A stretch of 64,000 nt of DNA from Gryllotalpicola ginsengisoli DSM 22003 (GCF_000419445.1 NZ_AULK01000003.1:310001-374000), one strand, 5' to 3'. Counted from the stretch's first letter, positions 26,376 through 35,733 are shown. The notes: a model not told the origin generated them from the letters alone. Translations and numbers: made by a program.

Positions 26376-27013
26376 CGTCCCTCGGGCTGCCGGCTGGCCC
26401 CCTCACCGTCGTCGCGCTCGGCGCCCACCCGGACGACATCGAGATCGGCTGCGGGGGAACGCTGCTGGCCCTCGCGGCGCGCGGCGACGTGGAGCTGCGC
26501 ACCCTGGTGCTCACCGGCACGGAGGACCGACTCGCCGAGGGCGCGGCGGCGGCGCGCGCATTCGGCGCCGCCGCGCCCCCGGTGTTCGCCGGCCTGCCCG
26601 ACGCCCGGCTGCCGGAGCACTGGGGCGCCGTGAAGGACGCCCTGCACCGCTTCCGCGACGCGGTTCCGCACCCCCACCTGGTGCTCGCTCCGCGGCCCGA
26701 CGACGCCCACCAGGACCACCGGCTGCTCGGCACGATGGTGACGACGGTGTGGCGGGGGCCGCTCGTGCTGCACTACGAGATCCCGAAGTGGGACGGCGAC
26801 CTCGGCCGGCCGAACGTGTTCGTTCCGCTGACCGACGCCCAGGTCATCCGCAAGCTCGAAATACTGAACCAGGAGTTCCCGAGCCAGCACGGGCGCGACT
26901 GGTGGGACGACGAGTTCTTCCGCAGCATCCTGCGCCTGCGCGGGGCCGAAGTGCCGACCCGCTACGCCGAGGCGTTCTTCGCCGCGAAGGCGACGCTGTC
27001 CCTCGCAGGCTGA
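26372..27013 (+). CDS. PIG-L family deacetylase
   Basis: A 213-residue PIG-L/LmbE deacetylase. The zinc site is clear: ALGAHPDDIEIGCGGTL (AHPDDxE) near residue 15, and APRPDDAHQDHRLLG (HxDH) near residue 108. These enzymes remove acetyl groups from N-acetylated sugars. The GTG at 26372 overlaps the stop of the cytidylyltransferase gene, so the two are coupled and may act on the same nucleotide-sugar route. Its 3' end overlaps the convergent SDR gene by 52 bases. Confidence 0.85.
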   Translation: MTSLGLPAGPLTVVALGAHPDDIEIGCGGTLLALAARGDVELRTLVLTGTEDRLAEGAAAARAFGAAAPPVFAGLPDARLPEHWGAVKDALHRFRDAVPHPHLVLAPRPDDAHQDHRLLGTMVTTVWRGPLVLHYEIPKWDGDLGRPNVFVPLTDAQVIRKLEILNQEFPSQHGRDWWDDEFFRSILRLRGAEVPTRYAEAFFAAKATLSLAG

Positions 27014-27723
27014 CTGCCGGGCGGCTCGTGCGGCGACCGGTACGGCGGTCGGACGACGAGCTCGGCGACGTGCGCCACGGGGGCGAGGTCCACGACGAAG
27101 CGGACCGTCTGCGCCACGGCCTCCGGGCTCAGGCAGCGCTCCGGCACGTACGCGCCGCCCTCGCTGATCGCGACGGCCTTCTGCATGTCCGTCGCCACAC
27201 GGCCCGGGTAGATGTTCGAGACCTGCACGCCGTTGTCGCGCTCCTCCTCGTGCAGGGCGCGGGCGAAGACGTCGAGCGCGGCCTTGCTGGCGGTGTACGC
27301 GCTGCGCCCGCCCGGCGAGCCCTGCACCGCCGTCGAGTTGATGACGATGACGCGGCCTCTCCCGCGCCGCAGCGCCGGCAGCAGGGCGCGCGTCACGGCC
27401 ACCTGCCCGAACAGGTTCACCGCGAAGGTGTCGTGCCAGTCGTCGTCCGTGGCCGCGGCCACCGGGCCGGCCGACCATGCGCCGGCGGCGAGCACGAGGA
27501 CGGCGAGCGACTCGAGCTCGGCGGGCACGGATACCTCGGCCGCCGGCGCCGCGAGGTCGAGGCGCCAGGGACGGATGCCGGCGCCGAGCTGCCCGGTCGC
27601 GCCGGGCTGCCGCGCCGTGGCCCAGACGTCGTGCGTGCGGGCGAGTTCGGCGGTGATGGCGGCGCCGATGCCGCCCGTCGCTCCGATCACGGCCGCACTC
27701 GGGCGGCCGGCAGCTGTCAGCAC
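26962..27723 (-). CDS. Short-chain dehydrogenase/reductase
   Basis: A 253-residue classical SDR: NAD(P) loop AAVIGATGGIGAAITAEL at the N-terminus, LVLAAGAW (NAAG-like), catalytic Ser in VINSTAVQGS and the YTASKAAL Tyr-x3-Lys near residue 143. The GTG at 27723 has AGGAGG upstream; the ATG/GTG further upstream would add a poorly conserved 16 residues. Substrate unknown. Its position among sugar genes suggests a ketosugar or polyol reductase, but SDRs are too broad for a firm call. Confidence 0.8.
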   Translation of the reverse strand: MLTAAGRPSAAVIGATGGIGAAITAELARTHDVWATARQPGATGQLGAGIRPWRLDLAAPAAEVSVPAELESLAVLVLAAGAWSAGPVAAATDDDWHDTFAVNLFGQVAVTRALLPALRRGRGRVIVINSTAVQGSPGGRSAYTASKAALDVFARALHEEERDNGVQVSNIYPGRVATDMQKAVAISEGGAYVPERCLSPEAVAQTVRFVVDLAPVAHVAELVVRPPYRSPHEPPGSQPARDSVAFAAKNASA

Positions 27724-27799
27724 ATTGGCCTCCTCCCGCTTCGGGTCCGGCGGATACGCACCGAGCCTCACACATCGGCCGGATCGGCACCAGAGGGGA

Positions 27800-27873
27800 G
27801 TGAGAACGGCTCATGTACTCCGCTTGGGGGGAAGCGCTCCGGCGCGGCTCTTCCTAAGCTGATGATTGCTCAC
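27800..27873 (+). promoter_or_regulatory. Promoter of the O-antigen-polymerase-like operon
   Basis: Dyad GTGAGAACGGCTCAT (27800-27814), a degenerate palindrome ending in a G run at 27831, 23 bases, then TAAGCT (27855-27860) as -10, and a second dyad CTGATGATTGCTCAC (27859-27873) over the likely transcript start. The untranslated leader to the ATG at 27999 would be about 130 bases, longer than elsewhere in the locus. Confidence 0.5.
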
Positions 27874-27998
27874 CGACCGGCTGTCGGGGCCCACATCGCC
27901 CGGCTCGAACGAAGAGGACCCACCAGCCAGTGCCAGGTCGGCATGCCTTTGCGGCGGGATATCAGCCGTCCGCAGCCCAAACGCGACGGAGGAGGGGT

Positions 27999-29363
27999 AT
28001 GACCGCGACCATCGCGGCGCGCCACGGCCTCCGCGACCTCCTCGGCACCGCGCGAGCCGGTGGCCCAAGGCTGGCGATCGTCCTGATCGCGGCCGCGCTT
28101 GCCGCCGGTCTGGGCCTCGCGAGCGCCGAGTTCGGCGCCCCGGCGCTCATCGGCGCCGTCGTGATCCTGCTGCTCGGCGTCGCCACGGTCGACCTCACCC
28201 TCATCCCGATGTTCGCGATGCCGATGTCGATCGTGCAGGCGCGCGCCGGCGGAGTTCTCACCTATGCGGACGTCATCCTCGCGGTGGGCTCCGTCGTCGG
28301 CCTGTTCATCCTGCGCAACAAGGGCGCCGCGGCGATGCAGCCGCTCATCTGGGGCGGCGTCGTCTATCTCGCCGTCATCATCCCGACGCTGATCCTGAAT
28401 CCGTTCTCCGCCGACTTCATCGAGTGGGCGCACGAGCTGTTCATGGTGATCGGAAGCATGGTCATCGGCTTCGTGATCGGCCGCGAGGGCCGGGCCCCGC
28501 TCGCCTTCGGGCTGTACGTGGTCGCCTGCGGCGTGCTGGGGGTGATCGCCGGCATCATGGCCCTTCAGCATTTCTTCTCCGCCGGTGAGTTCGAGCCGGT
28601 GTACGTCAACGCGGAGCTCGGGTTCGGGAAGAACCAGGTCGGCGGCGAGTGCGCCGTCGCCCTCGTGATCGCCTACGCGCGCCCGAAGTGGCTGCGCTTC
28701 CCGACCTGGTTCGCGAACCTCATGGTGCTGACGAGCGCGATCGGCCTATTCGCCTCGCAGGCGCGGCAGGGCATGATCGGTGCGCTCATCGGCGTGGCGA
28801 TCGTGACGCTGCGCCCGATCGCGCGCGGCGGCCGGCGACGCAAATGGATCTGGCTCGCGGCGATCCCGGTCGTGTACCTCGTCTGGACCCAGTCGGCGGC
28901 GCAGCTCGCCTCCGACAACAAGTTCAACTCCGCCTACCAGCGGCTGAGCTGGTACTCCGAGTCGATCGAGGTCTGGCAGAAGTCGCCGATCTTCGGCGTC
29001 GGGCTGCGCTGGTGGTACACGAACGTGTTCACCGACCAGTTCCAGCCGCCGAACGCGGAGCTCGAGGTCCTCTCCTGCGTCGGCGTTGTGGGCCTGATCG
29101 GCTTCTTCGTGATGTTCATCGTCGCGATGTGGTTCCTGCTGCGGCTCGACCCCGTCTACGGCACCCTCGGCGCGGCGGCGGTCATGACGCGCTTCACCCA
29201 GACCCAGCTGGACCTCTACTGGGTCTCCGGCTTGTCGTCCCTGCTCTGGATCGTCGCCGCGGCCGGCGTCGGCGTGATGGTGCGCGACCGGCTCCGCGCA
29301 GCCGCCGGCCCGTCGCCACTGCCCGAGCCCATCCGGTTGCCGATCAGAAAGCTGGCCAGATGA
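27999..29363 (+). CDS. O-antigen polymerase/ligase-like membrane protein (Wzy/WaaL type)
   Basis: A 454-residue membrane protein with about ten to twelve hydrophobic segments and one long extracellular stretch (about residues 310-350, DNKFNSAYQRLSWYSES onward) that contains FGVGLRWWY, the region where O-antigen ligases and polymerases have their conserved loop. QARQGMIGALIGV resembles the short arginine motif before that loop. It likely joins repeat units or transfers finished chains outside the membrane. GGAGGAG precedes the ATG. It overlaps the next glycosyltransferase by four bases and begins a four-gene operon. Confidence 0.75.
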   Translation: MTATIAARHGLRDLLGTARAGGPRLAIVLIAAALAAGLGLASAEFGAPALIGAVVILLLGVATVDLTLIPMFAMPMSIVQARAGGVLTYADVILAVGSVVGLFILRNKGAAAMQPLIWGGVVYLAVIIPTLILNPFSADFIEWAHELFMVIGSMVIGFVIGREGRAPLAFGLYVVACGVLGVIAGIMALQHFFSAGEFEPVYVNAELGFGKNQVGGECAVALVIAYARPKWLRFPTWFANLMVLTSAIGLFASQARQGMIGALIGVAIVTLRPIARGGRRRKWIWLAAIPVVYLVWTQSAAQLASDNKFNSAYQRLSWYSESIEVWQKSPIFGVGLRWWYTNVFTDQFQPPNAELEVLSCVGVVGLIGFFVMFIVAMWFLLRLDPVYGTLGAAAVMTRFTQTQLDLYWVSGLSSLLWIVAAAGVGVMVRDRLRAAAGPSPLPEPIRLPIRKLAR

Positions 29364-31420
29364 ACGCGGTGAACGCGGCGAACACGGTGAACCCGGGCGT
29401 CGAGCGGGCGGATGCGTCTCATGCCGCCGCGGCGCAAGCGGATCCGCAGCACCCGTTGCGCGTGCTGCGCATCTCGCACTCCGCCGTCGTGGCCGAGTGG
29501 CGCCAGCGCGAGCGCGAGCTGCGCGCGCTCGGCACCGAGGTCGCCCTGATCACCTCGCGGGTGTGGAACGAGGGCGGCGTCGACGTGTCGCTGGAGCCCG
29601 GCGGGGACGACTTCGTGAGCGGGGCGCGCACCGTCGGCCGGCATCCGTCGCTGTTCCTCTACGACCCGCGCCCGATCTGGCGCGCGCTCGGCGAGCGCCC
29701 CGACCTCATCGACATCCACGAGGAGCCGAACGCGCTCGCGACGGCCGAGGTGCTGCTGCTGCGCCGGCTGCGCGGAGTGCGCGCCCCGTACCTGCTCTAT
29801 TCGGCGCAGAACATCCTCAAGCGCTATCCGATCCCGTTCCGCTGGATCGAGCGCCGCGCGCTCGCGGGCGCCGCGGCAGTCCACGTGTGCAACGGCGAGG
29901 CGGGCGAGATCGTCACCGGCAAGGGCCTGCGCGGCGTGGCCCGCTACCTGCCCCTCGGCGTGCGGCTGGAGCTGTTCGGCCCCGCTGCGCGCGGGCTTCC
30001 GGGCGCGACGCGCGTGATCGGATACTTCGGCCGACTCGAGTCGCACAAGGGCGTCGATGTGCTGCTGCGGGCCGTCGCCCGGCACCCCGAGTGGCGGCTC
30101 GACATCAACGGCCTGGGGTCGCAGCGCGAGGCGCTGCGCGCGCTGGCGCAGCACCTCGGCGTCGCCGATCGCGTGCGCTTCCGCGGCTTCGCCTCGGGCG
30201 AAGAGCTCGTGCGCCGTTACCAGGCGGTCGACGTCGCCGCGGTGCCGTCGCTGCCGCGGCCCGGGTGGCTCGAGCAGTTCTGCCGCGTCGCGGTGGAAGC
30301 GATGGCCTGCGGGCTGCCCGTCGTGGGCAGCGACTCGGGCGCGATCCCCGAGGTCATCGGTGACGCGGGCGTGATCGTGGCGCCGGGTGACACGGATGCG
30401 TGGGAACGCGGCCTCGCAGAGGCGCTCGACCCCCGGCGCTGGCCCGAGCTGCGCGAGAACGCCCTCGTGCGTGCCGCAGCCTTCACCTGGGCGCGGGTCG
30501 CCCGCGAGCAGCGCGCCCTCTACGACGAGATACGGCCGGCGGCCGCGCCGCGCGAGGCGCCGCAGGTCGTCGTCGTCGCCTACGGCGACCCCGAGCCGCT
30601 CGCCGAGTGCCTCGACGCGCTCGGCGGCGGGCTGCCCGTGACGGTCGTCGACAACTCCTCGCTGGCACGCACCCGCGAGGTCGCCTGCGAGCACGGCGCC
30701 CGCTACGTCGACGCGGGCGGCAACCGCGGCTTCGCCGGCGGCGTCAACCTGGCGCTCGCCGAGCTGTCCTCCCGCGGGCTCGCCGGCCGCGACGTGTTGC
30801 TGCTCAACCCCGACGCGCGCATCTCGGCGGCCGGGGTGGCGGCGATGCAGGCGCGCCTCGCGCAGGCATCCGATCTCGCTGCGGTCGGCGCCCGGCAGAC
30901 CGAGCCGGGCAGCGGCGCGCCCGTGCGGGTCTGGTGGCCGTTCCCCACGCCGTGGGGCGCGTGGCTCGAGGCGGCCGGTCTCGGGCGGCTGAACCTCCGC
31001 CGGGGCTTCGCGATCGGCTCGGTGCTGCTGCTGCGCGCCGAGGCGCTCGCGCAGCTCGGCGGGCTCGACGAGCGCTTCTTCCTCTACTCGGAAGAGACGG
31101 ACTGGCAGTACCGCGCGCGGCGCGCCGGCTGGCGCATCGAGGTCGCCGACGTCGCCGCCACGCACGAGGGCGCCGGCACCGGCGGCGACCCGCGCGTGCG
31201 CGAGGCGCACTTCTACGCGAGCGCCGAGCGCTACGTCCGCAAGCACTACGGCGAGGTCGGCTGGCAGGTGTACCGCGCGGCGAACGTCGTGAACGCCGGC
31301 ATCCGCTCGCTGCTGCTGCGCGGTGAGCGGCTGGCCGCGGCACGGCGCCGCCTCGCCGCCTTCGCGCGCGGGCCCGTGCACCTCCAGACGTCGATGCGGC
31401 CCGGGGCGTCGACGCGGTGA
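29360..31420 (+). CDS. Two-domain glycosyltransferase, GT4 fused to GT2
   Basis: A 686-residue fusion. Residues about 30-400 form a GT4 enzyme: LRVLRISHSAVVAEWRQRE, GYFGRLESHKGVDVLL and the donor region EQFCRVAVEAMACGLPVVGS. Residues about 412-660 form a GT2 enzyme: QVVVVAYGDPEPLAECLDAL, VTVVDNSSLARTREV, GNRGFAGGVNLAL, LLLNPDARIS as metal site and FFLYSEETDWQYRARRAGW as catalytic region, the rhamnosyltransferase-like subtype. Fusing a retaining and an inverting enzyme suggests two successive sugar additions. The first 28 residues are Asn/Ala/Val-rich with a short repeat. The ATG overlaps the previous stop; the next gene starts in its last codons. Confidence 0.85.
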   Translation: MNAVNAANTVNPGVERADASHAAAAQADPQHPLRVLRISHSAVVAEWRQRERELRALGTEVALITSRVWNEGGVDVSLEPGGDDFVSGARTVGRHPSLFLYDPRPIWRALGERPDLIDIHEEPNALATAEVLLLRRLRGVRAPYLLYSAQNILKRYPIPFRWIERRALAGAAAVHVCNGEAGEIVTGKGLRGVARYLPLGVRLELFGPAARGLPGATRVIGYFGRLESHKGVDVLLRAVARHPEWRLDINGLGSQREALRALAQHLGVADRVRFRGFASGEELVRRYQAVDVAAVPSLPRPGWLEQFCRVAVEAMACGLPVVGSDSGAIPEVIGDAGVIVAPGDTDAWERGLAEALDPRRWPELRENALVRAAAFTWARVAREQRALYDEIRPAAAPREAPQVVVVAYGDPEPLAECLDALGGGLPVTVVDNSSLARTREVACEHGARYVDAGGNRGFAGGVNLALAELSSRGLAGRDVLLLNPDARISAAGVAAMQARLAQASDLAAVGARQTEPGSGAPVRVWWPFPTPWGAWLEAAGLGRLNLRRGFAIGSVLLLRAEALAQLGGLDERFFLYSEETDWQYRARRAGWRIEVADVAATHEGAGTGGDPRVREAHFYASAERYVRKHYGEVGWQVYRAANVVNAGIRSLLLRGERLAAARRRLAAFARGPVHLQTSMRPGASTR

Positions 31421-32451
31421 CCGGGCTCGAGGTCGTGCACGTGATCTGCACCGACAACTTCGCCGGCGCCGAGCGCTACGTGCGCAACGGCGCGGTCTGG
31501 CTCACCGCCGCCGGGTGCCGGGTCACGGTCGTCGGCGGAAACGAAGCCGCCATGCGCCCCGAGCTCGAGGCCGCGGGCGCCGGGTGGCTGCCGGGCGCGA
31601 CCGTGGCGCAGGCCCTGCGCTCGCTGCGGCGCGCCGGCCGGCCGGACGTGATCAACACCCACATGACCGCGGCCGACGTCGCGGGCGTCATCGCCGGGCG
31701 CCGACACGGCACGCCGGTCGTCAGCACCCGCCACTTCGCGGCCCCCCGCGGCAGCAGCCCGACGGCCCGGCTCGTCGCGCGCGGCATCCGCGCCGGCGTC
31801 GCCGCCCAGCTCGCCATCTCCGAGTTCGTGGCGGATGCGGCGGACGGTCCCAGCGTCACGGTGCTCTCCGGCGTGGAGCCCGTTCCGGACGTCGCCGCCG
31901 AACGCCGCCCGACCGTGCTCGTCGCCCAGCGGCTGGAGGCGGAGAAGGACACCGCGCTCGCCCTCGAGGCGTGGGCGCGCGTCGCGGCGGACGGCGTCGG
32001 CGACTGGCGGCTCGCGATCGCCGGCCGCGGCGCGCAGCGCGACGAGCTCGCGGCCCGCGCCCGTGCCCTGGGCATCGCCGGCAGCGTCGACTTCCTAGGT
32101 CACCGCGATGACATCGAGGCGCTCTTCCGCACCGCCTCCGTGCTGCTCGCGACCGCGCCCGCCGAGCCCCTCGGCCTCACCGTGCTCGAGGCGATGGCGC
32201 ACGGGCTGCCCGTCGTCGCGGCCGCGCGCGGCGGCCACCTCGAAACCGTCGGCACCGTCCACGGCGCCGCCCTGTTCCCGCCCGGCGACGCCGACGCGGC
32301 CGCCCAAGCGCTCGCCCGCCTGATGGCGAACCCGGGCGAACGCGCGCGGTACGGCGCGACGCTGCGCGCCCACCAGCGCGAGCATCTCACGGCCGCGCGG
32401 CAGATCGAGGGCACGCTGCGCCTGTACCGCGAGGCGGTGCGGTCGCGATGA
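31417..32451 (+). CDS. GT4 glycosyltransferase
   Basis: A 344-residue GT-B enzyme. The N-terminal VVHVICTDNFAGAERYVRNG is the acceptor-domain loop. VLVAQRLEAEKDTALALEAW marks the donor domain, and the E-x7-E region reads AEPLGLTVLEAMAHGLPVVA near residue 250. The GTG at 31417 overlaps the stop of the fusion gene (GTGA), and its own stop overlaps the next ATG, so translation is coupled through the operon. Donor unknown. Confidence 0.85.
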   Translation: MTGLEVVHVICTDNFAGAERYVRNGAVWLTAAGCRVTVVGGNEAAMRPELEAAGAGWLPGATVAQALRSLRRAGRPDVINTHMTAADVAGVIAGRRHGTPVVSTRHFAAPRGSSPTARLVARGIRAGVAAQLAISEFVADAADGPSVTVLSGVEPVPDVAAERRPTVLVAQRLEAEKDTALALEAWARVAADGVGDWRLAIAGRGAQRDELAARARALGIAGSVDFLGHRDDIEALFRTASVLLATAPAEPLGLTVLEAMAHGLPVVAAARGGHLETVGTVHGAALFPPGDADAAAQALARLMANPGERARYGATLRAHQREHLTAARQIEGTLRLYREAVRSR

Positions 32452-33587
32452 GGCTCGTCGTCTGCTCGCTCGAGGACTGGAACGAGGTGTGGCGCCGCAA
32501 CCAGTACCTCGTCGACGCGCTGCTCGGCGCCGACGACGCCCTCGAGGTGCTCTTCGTCGAGCCCCCGACCGACCCGCTGCACACGGCGCTGCACGGGCAA
32601 GTGCCCCGTCCGGCCCGCGGCCTGCGCACGGTGCCGGGCTACGGCGGCCGGCTGCGCACCCTGCAGCCGGTGAAGTGGCTGCCGCGGCAGCTGGGTCCGA
32701 TGACGGATGCCGGACTGCGCAGCGCCGTGATGCGTGCGGTGGCCCGGCTGGGGTGGCGCGACCCGGTGCTCTGGGTGAACGACCCCGGCTATGCGGAACT
32801 CGTCGCCGTGACGGGTTGGCGTGCGCTGTACGACATCACGGACGACTGGGCCGTGGCCGATCGGTCCCCGCGCGAGCACGCGCGCCTGCGCGCGGCCGAC
32901 GCCGCCCTGCTCGAGCGCTGCGCGGAGGTGGTGGTGTGCTCGGTGGGCCTGGCGGCCCGGAAGGGCGCCGTGCGCGACGTCGTGCTCGTTCCGAACGCCG
33001 TCGATTCACAGCGGTACCGCCGGCCGGCGCCGCGACCGCCCGACCTGCCTGTGGGCGCCGTCGCCCTCTACGTCGGCACCCTGCACGAAGACCGCCTCGA
33101 CGTCGACCTGGTCGTCGCGACCGCCCGGCGGCTCGCCGCCGCCGGGGCGACGGTCGCGCTGCTCGGGCCGAACGCCCTGTCGGCCGACAACACCGCACGG
33201 CTCGACGCCGAGCCCGGCATCCGTCTTCTCGGTTCGCGCCCGCGCGACGCCGTGCCCGCCTACCTGCAGCACGCGCACGCGCTGATCGTGCCGCACGTGC
33301 TCGACGACTTCACCGACAGCCTCGACCCGCTGAAGCTCTACGAGTATCTGGCCGTGCGCCGCCCCATCGTGAGCACGTCGGTGGCGGGCTTCCGCGAGCT
33401 GCGCGGGCAGCCCGGGGTCGCGATCGCCGACGGTGCCGCGTTCGCCGACGCCGTGGCCGCGGCGGTCGGGCAGTGGCATGCGCCGCTGCCGCCGACCGCG
33501 CTTCCTGAATGGAGCGACCGCGCGCGCGAGATGCGCGCGGTCATCGATCGGCTGTCAGGGCTCCAGCCAGCTGGTCGGCCGCGCTGA
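32448..33587 (+). CDS. Glycosyltransferase (GT-B, GT4-like)
   Basis: A 379-residue GT-B protein resembling the glycosyltransferases with a WNEVWRRNQYLVDALL N-terminus found in polysaccharide loci. ALYDITDDWAVADRSPRE lies near residue 125, VLVPNAVDSQRYRR near residue 180, VALYVGTLHEDRLDVDLV starts the donor domain and DSLDPLKLYEYLAVRRPIVST holds the sugar-nucleotide-binding segment (DPLKLYEY in place of the usual E-x7-E). It is the last gene of the 27999 operon, and its last 47 bases overlap the convergent phosphatase gene. Confidence 0.8.
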   Translation: MRLVVCSLEDWNEVWRRNQYLVDALLGADDALEVLFVEPPTDPLHTALHGQVPRPARGLRTVPGYGGRLRTLQPVKWLPRQLGPMTDAGLRSAVMRAVARLGWRDPVLWVNDPGYAELVAVTGWRALYDITDDWAVADRSPREHARLRAADAALLERCAEVVVCSVGLAARKGAVRDVVLVPNAVDSQRYRRPAPRPPDLPVGAVALYVGTLHEDRLDVDLVVATARRLAAAGATVALLGPNALSADNTARLDAEPGIRLLGSRPRDAVPAYLQHAHALIVPHVLDDFTDSLDPLKLYEYLAVRRPIVSTSVAGFRELRGQPGVAIADGAAFADAVAAAVGQWHAPLPPTALPEWSDRAREMRAVIDRLSGLQPAGRPR

Positions 33588-34152
33588 GCAGCTCGCCGGC
33601 GACGCGACGCCACGTGCCCGCCGACTTGCCCATCGGGTCCTCGATGTCGTCGGCCGGGTCGGCGCCCAGCAGCTCCAGCGGGGAGCGGTCGGCGGCCTCG
33701 GCGCTCAGCCAGTCGCGGGTGAGACCGGCGACGGGCGGATGCTGCGTCAGCCAGCGCGTGAACTGCTTCGCCGTGAAGACGCGCGGCCACAACTCGGGCA
33801 GTTCGGCGACGACCTCCCGCGCCTGATGGCGCGTCATCGTCAGGACCACGTCCGCGCTGCGGGCCGTGCCCACGTCGAGCCGGCGGCTGACGTGACCGCG
33901 CAGGTCGAGTCCGAACTCGGCGGCCACCTTGAGGCCCGCCTCGGGCATCGGCTCGCCGCCGGGCAGCAGCCCGGCCGCGGTGACCTCCGCGGCATCGTCG
34001 GGCAGGACCGCCCGCATCAGCGCGGCGGCGAGGGGGGAGCGGCACCGGTTGGCCGTGCACACGAACAGGATCGCGGGGCGGCCGTACGGCGCCCCGGTGC
34101 GTCGCAGCGCTCGTCGGCGGCGCACCGGCCGCCGCGCATCGGGCCAGGTCAT
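33541..34152 (-). CDS. Low-molecular-weight protein tyrosine phosphatase
   Basis: A 203-residue phosphatase with the P-loop CTANRCRS (Cys-x5-Arg-Ser) near residue 32 and the general acid in DDIEDPMG near residue 168. The N-terminal 25 residues are Arg-rich. In polysaccharide loci such enzymes dephosphorylate the tyrosine kinase that controls chain length, and here the kinase gene lies immediately upstream with a four-base ATGA overlap. The catalytic Cys, Arg and Asp are all present. Confidence 0.9.
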   Translation of the reverse strand: MTWPDARRPVRRRRALRRTGAPYGRPAILFVCTANRCRSPLAAALMRAVLPDDAAEVTAAGLLPGGEPMPEAGLKVAAEFGLDLRGHVSRRLDVGTARSADVVLTMTRHQAREVVAELPELWPRVFTAKQFTRWLTQHPPVAGLTRDWLSAEAADRSPLELLGADPADDIEDPMGKSAGTWRRVAGELLSAADQLAGALTADR

Positions 34153-35687
34153 GCCGCCCGCCGTGCCGCGCTCCGGATGTAGTAGGCCTGGTTGGGCTTC
34201 GGGATCGCGCGGCGCGAGCGGTTGGTGACGATGCCGAGCAGTCGCACCCCGTTCTGGCGCAGCGCCTCGGCTGCCCCCGCGAGCAGGCTGCGGTCGACCT
34301 TGCCGACCGCGCCGACCAGCACGACGCCGTCCGCCTGCTTCGCGAGCAGCGTCGCGTCCACCACCGCCAGCGACGGCGGCGAGTCGATGATCACGATGTC
34401 GGAGATTGCCCGCAGGTGGCCGATGATCGAAGAGAGATCGGATGCCGCCAGCAGGTCGCCCATCGCCTCGGCCGATTCCCCCGCCGGCAGGACGCGCAGT
34501 CCCGCGTACGGTGTCGTGTGCAGCTCGGCGTCGATGTCGTGCCGGGAGAACGCCTGCCCGCTGCTGGAGAGCTCGAGCAGCTTGGCGAGCCCGTCGCCGA
34601 CGGCCGCATCGAGGAAGTAGCGCCTGAGCGACGGCCGGCGCAGGTCGCCGTCGACGAGCACGACCTTCTTCCCGGCGCGCGCGAAGGAGAGCGCGAGGTT
34701 CGCGGCGACGAAGGTCTTCCCGTCGCCCGGCTGGGCACTCGTGACCACGACCACGCGGCCGCCGGGGCCGTTGGCGGGCAGCAGCACCTGGGTGGAGGTG
34801 CGCACGGCGCGCAGACCCTCCAGCAGCGCGGTCGGCTGCGTTCCGGCTGCCGGCAGCACATCCTTCCCGCGGGAGACGTGCCGGTCGAACGGCAGCTCGC
34901 CGAGCGAGCGCAGCCCGGTGAGCGGCTCGATCTCGTGCTCGCCGCGCAGCTTGTCGTCGAACTGGTCGCGGATCAGCGCTACGCCCATCCCCGCGATGAG
35001 CCCGGCGACCAGCGCGACCATCAGCACGGTGAGCCGGCTGGGGCCGACCGGGCTTCCCGGCTGCGCCGTGGTCATGACGATCAGGGGCGAGCCCGCATTC
35101 TTGATCGTGGAGATCTGGTCGTCCACGCTCGCGAGGTCTGCGAGCGTCGTGGCCAGGCCCGCCTGGGCGATGGAGTTCTTCGCGTCCGCGTTGACCTGCG
35201 ACTGGTACTGCTGGGCGAGGGCGCGGGTGTCCTTCTGCCGGTCGCCCAGGGTGGCGAGGGCCGTGTCGAGCTGCTGCTGCAGATAGTCACCGTACTGCTT
35301 GACGACGGCCTGGGCGTACTGCTGCGACGCCTCGGCCGTCATGCCGGTCGCGGTGATGTCGATCGTGGTGGTCTGGGTGCCGAACTTGACCGAGTCGGCG
35401 ACGTTGCCGAGCAGGGCGCCGCGCGACAGCCCGAGCGACGTCGCGGCGGGGCCGAGCACTTTCTCGGTCGTGATCGTGGAGGGGTCGAAGTCCACCTGCA
35501 CGGATCCGATCTCGCCGCTCTGCGCCGCTTGGCTGAAGGTTGAGTTCTCGCGGACGACCTCGGTCGAGGTGTAGGGGATCGTGCGAAGCTGCAGGTACGC
35601 GATCGCGACGCCGACCGCGACGACGACCATCACGGCGATGAGCCAGCGGCGACTCCACAACACGTCGAGAATCTGTCTGAAGGTCAC
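34149..35687 (-). CDS. Chain-length determinant/tyrosine-kinase protein (Wzz-Wzc fusion)
   Basis: A 512-residue membrane protein. An N-terminal Wzz domain is flanked by two membrane segments (about residues 14-34 and 225-245) with a mostly helical extracellular part. A cytoplasmic BY-kinase domain follows with Walker A SAQPGDGKT near 300, Walker A' VVLVDGDLRRPSL near 328 and Walker B DIVIIDSPPS near 415. The C-terminus has only a short tyrosine cluster (QAYYIRS), so autophosphorylation may be limited to two tyrosines. It controls polysaccharide chain length or export with the phosphatase gene downstream. A GTG start with AGGAAG upstream; two dyads lie in its upstream region. Confidence 0.88.
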   Translation of the reverse strand: MTFRQILDVLWSRRWLIAVMVVVAVGVAIAYLQLRTIPYTSTEVVRENSTFSQAAQSGEIGSVQVDFDPSTITTEKVLGPAATSLGLSRGALLGNVADSVKFGTQTTTIDITATGMTAEASQQYAQAVVKQYGDYLQQQLDTALATLGDRQKDTRALAQQYQSQVNADAKNSIAQAGLATTLADLASVDDQISTIKNAGSPLIVMTTAQPGSPVGPSRLTVLMVALVAGLIAGMGVALIRDQFDDKLRGEHEIEPLTGLRSLGELPFDRHVSRGKDVLPAAGTQPTALLEGLRAVRTSTQVLLPANGPGGRVVVVTSAQPGDGKTFVAANLALSFARAGKKVVLVDGDLRRPSLRRYFLDAAVGDGLAKLLELSSSGQAFSRHDIDAELHTTPYAGLRVLPAGESAEAMGDLLAASDLSSIIGHLRAISDIVIIDSPPSLAVVDATLLAKQADGVVLVGAVGKVDRSLLAGAAEALRQNGVRLLGIVTNRSRRAIPKPNQAYYIRSAARRAA

Positions 35688-35733
35688 GGTCTTCCTGTCC
35701 TAGGAGTCGGGTCGGGTGGCGGCGCCGATGACG

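Noticed and set aside
27866-27998. Small gene in the long leader before the polymerase-like gene
   Set aside because: Short frames exist but have no ribosome-binding site or typical codon use. Best read as untranslated leader.
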